Assembly: GCF_001644025.1 (NCBI RefSeq)
Contig: NZ_LUUK01000219.1
Coordinates: forward strand, 1 to 50,447
DNA length: 50,447 bases
Direction: 5' to 3'
From: Methylomonas koyamae
GTDB lineage: Bacteria; Pseudomonadota; Gammaproteobacteria; Methylococcales; Methylomonadaceae
This document shows positions 29,044-38,925 of the stretch, one piece after another. The translations under genes were made by a program, and so were the position numbers. How positions within the stretch are numbered: the stretch's first letter is position 1; the number at the start of each line of letters is the position of its first letter. Below the pieces are notes generated by a model, which saw only the letters and a list, made by a program, of their open reading frames with translations, was not told the DNA's origin and made no database searches.

Positions 29044-32000
29044 ATGACTGACTTGAAAGATAAACTCGCGCTATTAACCCCGGCCCAAAAAGCGCTGCTG
29101 TTCCAGAAGCTGTCGGCCAAGAATAAAGAGCAGGGCGCTAAGTTCGGGATTCCGCGCAGAGAGGAGGGGGAGCGGATACCCATGACTTCCGCCCAGCAGC
29201 GCTTGTGGTTTTTGCAGCGCTATAGCGGATCGGACAGCTTATACAATATCCCGGTATTTTTGCGTTTGCATGGGAGGCTAGCGCCCGAGAGGATGGAACA
29301 GGCATTGGCCAGCGTGATCGAGCGCCATGAAATATTACGCGCGCATTTCCATCAGAACGACCAGGGGTTTTTTATCGATATTAAACCGGTCCAGCCTTTT
29401 AAGCTGGATGTCGTCGATTTAACGAGCAGCGACCGACCGGAGCGGGACTTGCAAGCCGTGTTACTGGAGATGAGCGACCGTGGATTCGATTTGGAGCACG
29501 AGGCCTTAATCCGCGTACGCTTGGTCAAATTGGCCGAGTGCGACTATGTGCTGGCCAGTTGCGTGCACCATTTGATTAGCGACGGCTGGTCGGCCAATGT
29601 GTTCATGCGCGATTTTGCCGCGTTTTATCGCGCCGGCCTCGGGCAGGAACGCGCCGATTTACCGGCTCTGCCGATTCAGTTTGGCGATTACGCGCTTTGG
29701 CAGCAAAAAAACTTGAACTCCTATGCCGGTAAGCAGGCCACGGCATTTTGGCAAGAGTATTTAAAGGATGTGCCTCATTTCTTGGATTTGCCCTGCGATT
29801 TTAAACGTCCGAAAACCGCCAACCATCAGGGCGGGTGTTATGAGTTTGCTATCGATGCCGATACCAGGGCCAGGGCATCGGACTTAGCCAAAAAACAGCA
29901 GGTGTCGGTTTTTGTGTTGCTGTTGAGTGCCTTTGCGGTGTTGCTGGCGAAATATTCCGGGCAGCGTCAGCTTTTGATCGGCACGCCGTTCGCCGGGCGG
30001 AATCAAAAAGAGCTGGAAGACTTGATCGGTTTCTTTGTTAATAGTTTGCCGATTAAAGTCGAGTGCTCGAATAAGCAATCGTTTGTCGAAGTCTTGCAGC
30101 AAACCCGGCAGTCTTTTTTTGCCGCCGATAGCCATCAGGATCTGCCCTTCGAGAAAGTCGTCGATGCCGTGCAACCCGAACGGAACGAAGCATACAGCCC
30201 GTTGTTCCAGGTCATGTTCACCTACGTCAACGAAACCGTCGCCAGCACGTCTTTAGCGGATTTATCGGTCGAGATGATTCCCGCGCCCAGAAACGCGGCG
30301 AAATTCGATTTAACCCTGTCGATACAAGAGCAAGGCCAGTCGTTCAGTGGCTTGTTCGAATACGCGACAGCGTTGTTTCTGCCGGAAACCCTGGCACGGA
30401 TGGCGAAATCATACTTGCGCATTATCGATGCCGTGGTCCTTCAGCCGGAGGTGTTGATCGAGGACATCGATTTATTATCCGCTGAAGATTACCAGCGCAT
30501 TATTTACGACTGGAACGATTGTGCCAGTGATTTCCCTCGCCGGCTTAACTTGGTTCAACATTTTCAAAAACAAGTTGAACAGCGGCCCGAACAGACGGCC
30601 TTGATTCATGGGCAGCGCCGCTTAACCTATCGCCAACTGGACGAGCGGGCCAATCGATTAGCGTATCTTTTGCTCGAACAAGGGGTACGTCCAGGCCATT
30701 TGGCGGCATTGTATTTGGAGCGAGGCTGCGATTGCGTGGTCGGGATGCTGGCGGTTTTAAAGACAGGCGCGGCCTATTTACCGCTCGATACGGCTTATCC
30801 GCTGGAGCGACTGGCGGCGATGTACCGGCAAGCCGATTGCAAGGTTATTTTGAGCGAAAGCGCTTTGGAGGACAACGCGCAAGTCTTCGGCGACGCCAAG
30901 TTATTGATAGTGGACCGCTTGGACTTAACGGGCTATCCCTGTTTGAATCCTGCCGTTGGCGTGCCGGCCAATGCCTTGGCCTATGTGATGTTTACCTCGG
31001 GTTCCACCGGCGTGCCTAAAGGCATCGGCATTCAGCATTTGGCCATCGCCAGACTCGTTTTAAACAGCAATTATGTCGATTTGAAACCGACCGACCGAAT
31101 CGCGCAGGTCAGCAATACCGCGTTCGACGCGGCGACCTTTGAAATTTGGGGGGCGTTGCTGAACGGTGCCAGTCTGGAAATTGCCGACCGCGATACGAGT
31201 TTGTCTACCGACCGGTTTGTCGATTTTTTACGCCAAAGCCGGATTAGCGCATTGTTTTTGACGACGGCGCTGTTTAATCAAATGGTGCAACAGCGAGCCG
31301 ATGCTTTTTTAGGTTTGCGGTATTTATTGTTCGGTGGCGAGTTGGTTGATCCCGAACAGGTCAAAAAAGTCTTGAAGCATGGCAAGCCCGAGCACTTTTT
31401 ACACGTTTATGGGCCAACGGAAGGTACCAGTTTTTCTTCGTGGTATGAGATCGAAACGGTCGGCGACAACGCGCGAACCGTCGCTATCGGCTCGGCTTTG
31501 GCAAACACTCGTCTGTATGTATTGGATCAAGCGCTTAGGCCTGTACCCGAGGGGATCGTTGGCGACCTTTACATTGCCGGCGAGGGTTTGTCTTGCGGCT
31601 ATTTGAATCAAGCCGCGGAGACGGCGCTTAAATTCGTACCGGATATTTTTTCTTGTCAACCTGGTGAGCGCATGTATCGCAGTGGCGATAGCGTCCGCTG
31701 GAATGCCGAGGGCATGATTGAGTTCGTCGGCCGCGCCGATCATCAGGTGAAGATCAGGGGTTTCCGTATCGAATTAGGCGATATCGAAACGGCGCTTAAC
31801 GCGTATCCGCCTATCAAGCAGAGTCATATTCGGGTCAAAGAGATCGCCGGACAAGGGAAATGCCTGATTGCTTATTTCAGTGCTATATCTGGGCAGCAAA
31901 TCGACGTTCGGGACCTTCGTCGCTATCTCGAGACGCAATTGCCGGCGTATATGCTGCCGGCGGCCTTGGTCGAGATGCCGGAACTGCCGCTGAATCCGAA

Positions 32001-35000
32001 CGGCAAAGTCGACGATAAAGCCCTGCCCGAGCCGGACGCGGCGGATTATCAACAAGGGGTTTCGCAGGAGCCGCCGGCGACCGGCACCGAAATGGAGTTG
32101 GCGGCAATCTGGGAGGCTTTATTAGGGGTTCGGGCCAGTCGGGATAGCGACTTTTTCTCATTGGGTGGACATTCGCTGTTGGCCATGCAGTTGGCCAACC
32201 GTATTCTCAGCGAGTTTTCAGTCAAACTCGATGTCCGAACCTTATTTCAGCATTCGACCTTGCGACAACAGGCCGATGCAATCGATGCTAGCGAGCGGGA
32301 ACACGGTTTTGAATTAGGCGTCGCGGCCGATGCCGACGATTATCCGCTGTCCTTTTCTCAGGAACGTTTGTATTTTTTACAGCAGTTATATCCCGAAAGC
32401 AGCGCTTATAACATGCTGATTGCGTTGAGCATCGGCGGCGCCTTGGATGTCGAGCGCTTGCAAGCTTGCTTTAATAGGATTATTCAGCGGCATCACAGCC
32501 TGAGCACCGTTTTCGTGCTGAAAAATGCTCGGCCGAGGCAAAAAATCTTGCCTGCCACCCCGTTACCCTTCCAAAGTCTGGACTGGTCTTCGGAGGATGG
32601 TGCAACGCAGCAGTCGAAATTGGAGCAATTGCTGGCGCAAGAAAGCCGACATGTGTTCCGTTTGGACCGTTTGCCGCTGATCCGTATTGCGCTGGTAAAA
32701 ACCGGCGCGCAAAGCCATTGGTTGGTCGTTAATAACCACCACATCATATCCGACGGCTGGTCGCAAAGCGTATTCATGCAAGAGTGGCTGACTTTGTACC
32801 GGTCGGCGCTTGAGGCCGATTTGCCGGCTTTAGCGCTTCAATACAAGGATTACGCAGTCTGGCAACGACATAGGCTGGATTCCAGGCGCTTGGAGCAATT
32901 ATTGGCTTATTGGAGGACTACCCTGGCGGATATGCCGCCGGCTTTGAGCTTGCCTAGCGATTTCCCGCGTCCCGCAATCCAAACGTTTCGCGCGCAAAGT
33001 GCGTCGTTTACGCTGGATGCGAAGCTGACGTCGGCGTTAAAGCAGCAGGCCGAACGGCAACACTGTTCGGTTTTTGTCTTGTTGTTGGCCGGTTTCAATC
33101 TATTTTTGGCGCGGTATTGCGGCCAATACGATTTCGGCATCGGTACGCCTGTTGCCAACCGTAGTCACCGGGCAACCGAAAATTTGATTGGTTTCTTCGC
33201 GAATACCGTGGTATTGCGGAATCGAATCCAGGGCAATCCATTATGGTCGGCGTTTTTAGCGCAAGTTAAGGCGACGGTGATCGACGCGTTTGCCCATCAA
33301 GAATTGCCGTTCGAAAAACTGGTCGAAGCGTTACAGCCTGAACGCGATCTTTCAAGCACGCCTTTGTTTCAAGTGATGTTTCTTTTTCATCATGGCGCGC
33401 GGCAAACACCTGAATTGAATGGCTTAACTATTGAGCCGCTGACTTTGGCCAGCAGAGACGTGAAGTTCGATTTGACCCTGGCAATGCACGAGAGTGGGAA
33501 TAGCCTAATCGGCACTTTCGAATATAACGCCGATTTGTTCAAGGCCGATAAAGTGCAAGGATTGTGCGACGGACTGGCGTATTTGTTTGAGCAACTCCCA
33601 GGTGGACAGGACAAGCGGGTCGGCGATTTTTCACTGATTAACGAGGTGTTGTACAAGCAAGTTGTTGTCGATTGGAACCGAAATGTGATGCCTTTCGGTG
33701 CCGCCGCCGGTTTGTACGATTTATTCGCGCGGAGTGTCGCGAATGCCGCCGACCAAATCGCCTTGGTTCAGGGCGATGTTCAACTCAGTTATCAAGCTCT
33801 AAGCGATAGCGTCGATGCCTTGGCGAATGTGTTGCTGAGTCTCGGAGCCGGCCCGGAGGTGTTGATTGGGGTTTGTTTAAAGCGTTCGCCGCGTTTGATC
33901 GTTGCGATGTTGGCGATTCTTAAAAGCGGTTCGGCTTATGTGCCGTTGGATCCGGATTACCCCAGTGCCAGACTGGAGCATACGTTGGCCGATGCCAAGG
34001 TTTTGCTGTTATTGACCGAGTCGGATTTGGCCGAGGCTATTCCGGGACTCGCCGCAGCCTCGAAAATTCTGTTGGATCAAGCCTTGCCGGAGATCGGCGT
34101 TCAGGTCTTGCCCGAGCGAAGAGCCGAAAATCTGGCTTACGTGTTGTATACCTCGGGTTCGACCGGCAAACCCAAAGGCGTGGCGATTACCCATGCCAAT
34201 GCCCTGGCCATGATCGCTTGGGCTAGAAGCGTTTATCGACCTGAACAATTGAGTCGAGTGTTGGCCGGTACCTCGATCTGTTTCGACTTATCGGTCTTCG
34301 AAATTTTCCTGACTCTCGCCAGTGGCGGAACCTTGGTTTTATTGCGTAACGTGCTCGAATTGGTGGAATGCCCGGAGTGTGTTCCGACCTTGATCAATAC
34401 GGTGCCGTCCGCGGCGGAGGAACTGCTGAAAGCCGATGCGATACCCGATACGGTAACAACGGTTAATTTGGCTGGTGAGCCGTTGTCCGGGGAATTGGTC
34501 GATAGGCTATACGCGAAACCGCACATCAAGGAAGTGTACGACTTATACGGGCCTTCGGAAGATACGACGTATTCGACGTATTGCTTGCGCCAGGTGAATG
34601 CCCAACCCAGTATCGGGCGTCCAATCGGCAATAGCAGTGCCTATGTGCTGGATGCCTATATGCAGCCCGTAGCGCCGGGCGTGCCGGGCGAGCTGTTTTT
34701 GGGAGGCATGGGCTTGGCGCGTGGTTATCACGCCAGAGCGGCGCTGACTGCGGAAAAATTCGTTCCCAATCCTTTTAGCGCACAAGCGGGGGCAAGGCTA
34801 TATAGGACGGGCGACTTGGTTAGCTACGACGACCAAGGCAGGCTAATTTATCACGGCCGTTTGGATCACCAAGTTAAGGTCAGAGGGTTTCGCATCGAGT
34901 TGGGCGAAGTTGAAGCGGTTTTAAAATCGGTGGCCGGCGTCGATGACTGCGTCGTCTTGACGGTCGGTGAAGCGGCTGCCAGCGACCGGAAATTGGTGGC

Positions 35001-36246
35001 TTATATTGCATCTGCCGCTGGACAAGTGCTGGAAACCCGCTTGCTGGATGTCGCCCGACGGCAATTGCCTCGGTTCATGGTGCCTTCGGCGATTGTCGTT
35101 TTGGAGCATCTGCCGCTGACGGCGAACGGGAAGATCGATAGGAAGGCCTTACCCGAACCGGAATTGGAGCGCTCCTTGTCCCCGGAGATGTCGCCTACCG
35201 GGTTCGTACAAAAGACGCTGGCGGCGATTTGGCGAGAGATTCTAGACATTGACCGGGAAGTCTCGGTCGATGAGGATTTTTTCGCGTTGGGTGGTCATTC
35301 ATTGCTGGTCTTGGACTTGATGACTCAAATCAAGTCGGCCTTCGGTAAAGCGCTACCCCTAGCTACTATTTTTCAGGCCCCGACGATTTCGGCGTTAAGC
35401 CAGTTACTGAACGACAATGTGCTATCGCCGGAGTGGTCGCCCTTAGTTCCTTTAAAGCGCCAAGGGGAAAATCCGGCATTGTTTTGTTTTCATCCCGTCG
35501 GGGGACACGTCATTTGTTATAACGACTTGGCTAAGTCCTTGCCCGAAGACCTGCCGGTCTATGGGCTGCGAGCGCCGGGCATGGAGTCGGAGCAAGCGCT
35601 TATCACGCAATTGCCGGAATTGGCGTCTTATTACTTGCCATTTATTAAATCTGTTCAGTCGGAGGGACATTATCGGCTGTTAGGCTATTCTTTTGGTGGG
35701 CTTTTGGCGTATGAGGTCGCTCGGCAATTGGAGAAAAGCGGCGACAAGGTCGAATTCGTCGCTTTGCTGGATACCGCGCATCCGTCGTTGACGGCCGAAA
35801 CGGCGCAAAACACCGACGATGCCGAACTATTGGTCGCGTTATTTCCCACATTGGGTTTCGAGAGCGAGCGATTGAGGCGGTTGCCGAGAGCGGAGCAATT
35901 GGCGCAAGTGTTTAGCCAAGCTAAGCAGGCGGGATTCGTTCCCAGGGCGATGGACAACGAAGCCATCGAACGTTATTTCAACGTTTGCCGATGTAATTTA
36001 CAGATGGTTTATTTCCCGCCAAAGATCGAAGCGCCCGTGGTTTTGATCCGGGCCCGGGACGGTAGTCGGCGTGTCAGCGCTGATGATTATCTGGCTTGGG
36101 GACAAGTGGCAGGCTTGCAACTTCGTTTACGTTGGTTGCCGGGACAACATGAAAATATGATGGAGCCGCCGCACGTCGGGGACATCGCTCGCTTGATCAA
36201 AGAAATGTTAGAGCAATCCGAAGCCCATGAGGGAAGTGATGACTAA
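29044..36246 (+). CDS. Terminal nonribosomal peptide synthetase: C-A(Ile-like)-PCP-C-A(Ala)-PCP-TE
   Basis: This 2400-residue protein holds the last two modules and release. The N-terminus (LKDKLALLTPAQKALLFQKL) is a short helical lead with basic residues, a plausible partner for the acidic tail of the previous synthetase. C1 is LCL-like (SAQQRLWFLQRY, HHLISDGWS). A1 (FDAATFEIW, LFLTTALF, YGPTEGTSF) gives D-A-F-F-L-G-V-S-F-K, an aliphatic pocket of Ile/Val type. The carrier Ser is S1044. C2 has HHIISDGWS. A2 (FDLSVFEIF, INTVPSAA, YGPSEDTTY) gives D-L-F-N-N-A-L-T-Y-K, an exact match to the known Ala code. The second carrier Ser is S2086. The thioesterase has GYSFGG (S2216), D2243 in LLDTAHP and H2369 in QHENMM, so the triad is complete. 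It releases the chain by hydrolysis or cyclization, and the sequence does not say which. The next gene overlaps the 3' end by 8 bases. Confidence 0.96.
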   Translation: MTDLKDKLALLTPAQKALLFQKLSAKNKEQGAKFGIPRREEGERIPMTSAQQRLWFLQRYSGSDSLYNIPVFLRLHGRLAPERMEQALASVIERHEILRAHFHQNDQGFFIDIKPVQPFKLDVVDLTSSDRPERDLQAVLLEMSDRGFDLEHEALIRVRLVKLAECDYVLASCVHHLISDGWSANVFMRDFAAFYRAGLGQERADLPALPIQFGDYALWQQKNLNSYAGKQATAFWQEYLKDVPHFLDLPCDFKRPKTANHQGGCYEFAIDADTRARASDLAKKQQVSVFVLLLSAFAVLLAKYSGQRQLLIGTPFAGRNQKELEDLIGFFVNSLPIKVECSNKQSFVEVLQQTRQSFFAADSHQDLPFEKVVDAVQPERNEAYSPLFQVMFTYVNETVASTSLADLSVEMIPAPRNAAKFDLTLSIQEQGQSFSGLFEYATALFLPETLARMAKSYLRIIDAVVLQPEVLIEDIDLLSAEDYQRIIYDWNDCASDFPRRLNLVQHFQKQVEQRPEQTALIHGQRRLTYRQLDERANRLAYLLLEQGVRPGHLAALYLERGCDCVVGMLAVLKTGAAYLPLDTAYPLERLAAMYRQADCKVILSESALEDNAQVFGDAKLLIVDRLDLTGYPCLNPAVGVPANALAYVMFTSGSTGVPKGIGIQHLAIARLVLNSNYVDLKPTDRIAQVSNTAFDAATFEIWGALLNGASLEIADRDTSLSTDRFVDFLRQSRISALFLTTALFNQMVQQRADAFLGLRYLLFGGELVDPEQVKKVLKHGKPEHFLHVYGPTEGTSFSSWYEIETVGDNARTVAIGSALANTRLYVLDQALRPVPEGIVGDLYIAGEGLSCGYLNQAAETALKFVPDIFSCQPGERMYRSGDSVRWNAEGMIEFVGRADHQVKIRGFRIELGDIETALNAYPPIKQSHIRVKEIAGQGKCLIAYFSAISGQQIDVRDLRRYLETQLPAYMLPAALVEMPELPLNPNGKVDDKALPEPDAADYQQGVSQEPPATGTEMELAAIWEALLGVRASRDSDFFSLGGHSLLAMQLANRILSEFSVKLDVRTLFQHSTLRQQADAIDASEREHGFELGVAADADDYPLSFSQERLYFLQQLYPESSAYNMLIALSIGGALDVERLQACFNRIIQRHHSLSTVFVLKNARPRQKILPATPLPFQSLDWSSEDGATQQSKLEQLLAQESRHVFRLDRLPLIRIALVKTGAQSHWLVVNNHHIISDGWSQSVFMQEWLTLYRSALEADLPALALQYKDYAVWQRHRLDSRRLEQLLAYWRTTLADMPPALSLPSDFPRPAIQTFRAQSASFTLDAKLTSALKQQAERQHCSVFVLLLAGFNLFLARYCGQYDFGIGTPVANRSHRATENLIGFFANTVVLRNRIQGNPLWSAFLAQVKATVIDAFAHQELPFEKLVEALQPERDLSSTPLFQVMFLFHHGARQTPELNGLTIEPLTLASRDVKFDLTLAMHESGNSLIGTFEYNADLFKADKVQGLCDGLAYLFEQLPGGQDKRVGDFSLINEVLYKQVVVDWNRNVMPFGAAAGLYDLFARSVANAADQIALVQGDVQLSYQALSDSVDALANVLLSLGAGPEVLIGVCLKRSPRLIVAMLAILKSGSAYVPLDPDYPSARLEHTLADAKVLLLLTESDLAEAIPGLAAASKILLDQALPEIGVQVLPERRAENLAYVLYTSGSTGKPKGVAITHANALAMIAWARSVYRPEQLSRVLAGTSICFDLSVFEIFLTLASGGTLVLLRNVLELVECPECVPTLINTVPSAAEELLKADAIPDTVTTVNLAGEPLSGELVDRLYAKPHIKEVYDLYGPSEDTTYSTYCLRQVNAQPSIGRPIGNSSAYVLDAYMQPVAPGVPGELFLGGMGLARGYHARAALTAEKFVPNPFSAQAGARLYRTGDLVSYDDQGRLIYHGRLDHQVKVRGFRIELGEVEAVLKSVAGVDDCVVLTVGEAAASDRKLVAYIASAAGQVLETRLLDVARRQLPRFMVPSAIVVLEHLPLTANGKIDRKALPEPELERSLSPEMSPTGFVQKTLAAIWREILDIDREVSVDEDFFALGGHSLLVLDLMTQIKSAFGKALPLATIFQAPTISALSQLLNDNVLSPEWSPLVPLKRQGENPALFCFHPVGGHVICYNDLAKSLPEDLPVYGLRAPGMESEQALITQLPELASYYLPFIKSVQSEGHYRLLGYSFGGLLAYEVARQLEKSGDKVEFVALLDTAHPSLTAETAQNTDDAELLVALFPTLGFESERLRRLPRAEQLAQVFSQAKQAGFVPRAMDNEAIERYFNVCRCNLQMVYFPPKIEAPVVLIRARDGSRRVSADDYLAWGQVAGLQLRLRWLPGQHENMMEPPHVGDIARLIKEMLEQSEAHEGSDD

Positions 36247-37138
36247 TGCACCCAGTGCTGGCAAACCCATCGATCGTTTAAGCGTTGCCGAATTAAACCG
36301 GGAAGAATTCAATCGGAAATATCGAGTTCCCGGAAAACCGTTGGTTATCACGGACTTTTTGGCCGAAACCGTCGATTGGGATCTGGATTTTTTATGTAAG
36401 CATTTAGATGGACGGAAATTTCAAGTACGCGATTACGGATCGGGCCATTTTGATGCACCGAGAAGAGAATGGACGAAGTATTGTGACCATATTCAGATGA
36501 CGATGGGCGATTTTGCCGCGCATTTACGCGATGGCAGTGCAAAATCCAGGAATTTGTATTTGGCGCAAAACCCTATCGGCGATAGCGAGGCCGTCAAAAC
36601 GATTGCCGATGAAATGCGGTTTTTAACTGAAACCTTAGGATTCGAGCCGATTATTCCGGAGGCTTCGTTAAATTTGTGGTTAGGAGCTTCTGGCCATGTC
36701 GAACCGATGCATTTCGATCCCGGCGACGGTACGTTGATCATGATGCACGGCGAAAAACGAGTGGTTTTGTATCCGCCGAAACAAAGCAAGCATCTTTACC
36801 CATTTGGATTTTACGATGTTCTACCATTCTGGGTGAGTCAGGTGAATAGTCTAGCCCCCGATCTTGACGCCTATCCAGATTTTAGTAAGGCGGCCGCGGA
36901 TCGGTTTGAGGTGGTACTAAGCCCCGGCCAGCTCTTGTTTATACCGACTCAATGGTGGCACGAGGTTATTGCGCAAGGTGAAGGTTATGTATGCTCCTGC
37001 AATCATTTTTGGAAAGTGAAGCCTTGGCGCCGCCGTTTCCAAACGATACGGGGCTTTGTAATCCAAGCGATGAATTTGTTTCCCTGGCGATGGGTGTTGC
37101 GTTTTAATCGGTTTATTTATCAATTTAAAAAAAGTTAA
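36239..37138 (+). CDS. JmjC/cupin-8 Fe(II)/2-oxoglutarate dioxygenase, probable peptide or amino-acid hydroxylase
   Basis: Numbered from ATG 36239 the protein has 299 residues. An upstream in-frame ATG at 36227 would add four residues, but the GAGGGA at 36229-36234 sits inside that version, so the downstream start is preferred. The fold signature is a double-stranded beta helix with an HxD iron pair (H158-F-D160 in EPMHFDPGDG) and a distal His (H241 in PTQWWHEV). The motif PGKPLVITDF near the N-terminus is usual in JmjC/FIH-like hydroxylases. Members of this family hydroxylate side chains of proteins, or of carrier-bound or free amino acids. It overlaps the terminal NRPS by 8 bases and lies 7 bases before the exporter gene, so it is co-translated with the cluster. 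Beta-hydroxylation of a residue, possibly giving the hydroxyl that is carbamoylated, is inference. Confidence 0.88.
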   Translation: MTNAPSAGKPIDRLSVAELNREEFNRKYRVPGKPLVITDFLAETVDWDLDFLCKHLDGRKFQVRDYGSGHFDAPRREWTKYCDHIQMTMGDFAAHLRDGSAKSRNLYLAQNPIGDSEAVKTIADEMRFLTETLGFEPIIPEASLNLWLGASGHVEPMHFDPGDGTLIMMHGEKRVVLYPPKQSKHLYPFGFYDVLPFWVSQVNSLAPDLDAYPDFSKAAADRFEVVLSPGQLLFIPTQWWHEVIAQGEGYVCSCNHFWKVKPWRRRFQTIRGFVIQAMNLFPWRWVLRFNRFIYQFKKS

Positions 37139-37145
37139 CAACAAG

Positions 37146-38810
37146 ATGACAGGAAAATTGGGCCTGTTTCGGCCTAAATTGTTGGAATTTATAAATATAC
37201 AAAACCAAGAAAAAAAATTTTTATTGGTTTCTTCCGCGTTAATATCGGGGATTATTAACGCTTTGACGTTGGTGATCTTGAATGCCGCGGCAAAAGACTT
37301 TGATAAGCCGGATTTGGACGAACGCTTATTCATTTTATTTGTGTTGTCGGTGGCTTTATATTTTGTCTCTAAGCGTTATGTGACGCATAGGATCACCGAG
37401 TTAGTACAGGGTGGAATTTTTGATTATAGAACACGCGTACTGTATTTGCTGCGAGGAATAAAGCTTCTGTCTTATGAGTCCATAGGCAAGTCGCAGATTC
37501 TTTCCTTGTTATCGGAAAAGACCGAGTTGATTTCCCAAGCGGCGCATCGGCTTGCCGAAGGTGTTCCAGCTACTGTGATGTTGATTTGCTCTTTCATTTA
37601 TATGGCGACGATTTCGAAGATGGCGTTGATGATGGCCTTGGTCTGTATCGCCGGCGCCATGATAAGTATTTATGTCCTCGTTCAATCGATCAGCGTTTCG
37701 ATGCAACAAGCCATGGAAAAAGACAATGAATATTTTGCTTATATGCAACATGTGTTGGACGGTTTTAAGGAGCTGAAGATCAACCGGGAAAAGACGGATG
37801 ACTTATATGGCAATTATATGAGGCAGGTTTCGGAAGAAGCTTGGCGGAATAATGTGTCGACCGACATTAGTAATGTCAATTTGCAACTTTATGCGCAGTT
37901 ATATTTTTATATTTTAATGGCATCGGTTGTGTTTTTATTGCCGCAGTTAAGTAGTTTAACGGCCGATAAAATTATGTCGATCACTACGATTATATTTTTT
38001 ATCATGGGGCCCATCGTCGTCATTATCGATATGGTTCCTAGCATGGCTAGAGCGAATGTGGCGATCGATTTTTTGCATCAATTGGAGTCGCAATTGAATG
38101 TCGCGCAGGAAAGTGTTTCAAGTGGACAACGCGCGTTTGTTTCTCCGGATTATTTTAATCGGATTTCCATCAGTCAACTATATTTTAGTTATCCGAACAC
38201 AGACCAGGGGCGGCCGTTTTCGGTAGGCCCCTTCAGTTTGAACTTGAACAGAGGCGAGCTTGTTTTTATTCGTGGCGGTAACGGTAGCGGAAAATCGACT
38301 ATTCTTAAGCTGGTGACGGGCTTATACGAGCCGAGTTCAGGCGCGATCATCGTAGACAATAAGACCATAGGAAATGACTTATTGATTGATTATAGAAGCC
38401 TTTTTTCGATTATTTTCACCGACTTTCATTTATTCGATCGATTTTACGGGCAGCAAAATGTTGATGTCGAAATGGTCAACGAATATTTGATTCTAATGGG
38501 TTTGGAGAAGAAAACCGGCTTTAAGAATGGCAGGTTCACCAATATTAATTTATCGACCGGGCAGAAAAAACGTTTGGCCTTGGTAATTGCTCTCTTGGAA
38601 GATAAAGCTATTTATGTGTTCGATGAAGTAGCTGCTGACCAAGACCCAGAGTTTCGTCAGTTTTTTTATGATGTTATTTTGCAAAAGTTGAAGGAAAAAC
38701 AAAAGACCGTGATTGTTGTTACTCACGACGAAAAATATTTTACCCATTGTGACCGCTTATTGGTTGTCGACATGGGGCAGCTGAGGGAAGAAGAAAACGT
38801 TAATACATAA
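37146..38810 (+). CDS. ABC exporter, cyclic-peptide/siderophore type (SyrD/PvdE-like)
   Basis: This 554-residue protein fuses a transmembrane domain to an ATPase, the usual length for the SyrD/PvdE/cyclic-peptide exporter group. Hydrophobic segments fall around residues 25-45, 63-80, 140-180 and 250-300. The ATPase has Walker A GGNGSGKST (K383), signature LSTGQKKR near 469 and Walker B IYVFDEVAADQDP, followed by the switch His in VVTHDEKYF. Such proteins move nonribosomal peptides across the inner membrane as homodimers. The gene follows the dioxygenase by 7 bases and is the last of the main biosynthetic run. After it the base composition drops and the gene types change. I expect it to export the peptide product to the periplasm. 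Confidence 0.93.
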   Translation: MTGKLGLFRPKLLEFINIQNQEKKFLLVSSALISGIINALTLVILNAAAKDFDKPDLDERLFILFVLSVALYFVSKRYVTHRITELVQGGIFDYRTRVLYLLRGIKLLSYESIGKSQILSLLSEKTELISQAAHRLAEGVPATVMLICSFIYMATISKMALMMALVCIAGAMISIYVLVQSISVSMQQAMEKDNEYFAYMQHVLDGFKELKINREKTDDLYGNYMRQVSEEAWRNNVSTDISNVNLQLYAQLYFYILMASVVFLLPQLSSLTADKIMSITTIIFFIMGPIVVIIDMVPSMARANVAIDFLHQLESQLNVAQESVSSGQRAFVSPDYFNRISISQLYFSYPNTDQGRPFSVGPFSLNLNRGELVFIRGGNGSGKSTILKLVTGLYEPSSGAIIVDNKTIGNDLLIDYRSLFSIIFTDFHLFDRFYGQQNVDVEMVNEYLILMGLEKKTGFKNGRFTNINLSTGQKKRLALVIALLEDKAIYVFDEVAADQDPEFRQFFYDVILQKLKEKQKTVIVVTHDEKYFTHCDRLLVVDMGQLREEENVNT

Positions 38811-38911
38811 GCTCCACTGGCTTTTGGGTTAATAAAATAATACGCATTCACTTAGAGTTGATAGCTCTATACATAAATTTACGGCCGTGCCGAAGAGTGA
38901 AAAATTTATAC
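38811..38911 (+). other. Intergenic gap after the exporter
   Basis: This AT-rich stretch carries a small 5-bp inverted repeat (TAGAG at 38853-38857, CTCTA at 38865-38869). I see no convincing terminator or complete promoter. It is where the composition shifts from synthetase-like to AT-richer. Confidence 0.3.
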
Positions 38912-38919
38912 AGAGGAGG
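38912..38919 (+). promoter_or_regulatory. Ribosome binding site deciding the TTG start of the lipoprotein
   Basis: AGAGGAGG, a perfect match, ends 6 bases before TTG at 38926. The upstream in-frame GTG at 38887 has no such site and would place a charged, non-signal segment before the lipoprotein leader. Confidence 0.75.
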
Positions 38920-38925
38920 CATAAG

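Noticed and set aside
38853..38869. Small TAGAG/CTCTA hairpin as a terminator after the exporter gene
   Set aside because: The stem is only 5 bp, AT-rich, and lacks a T-tract.
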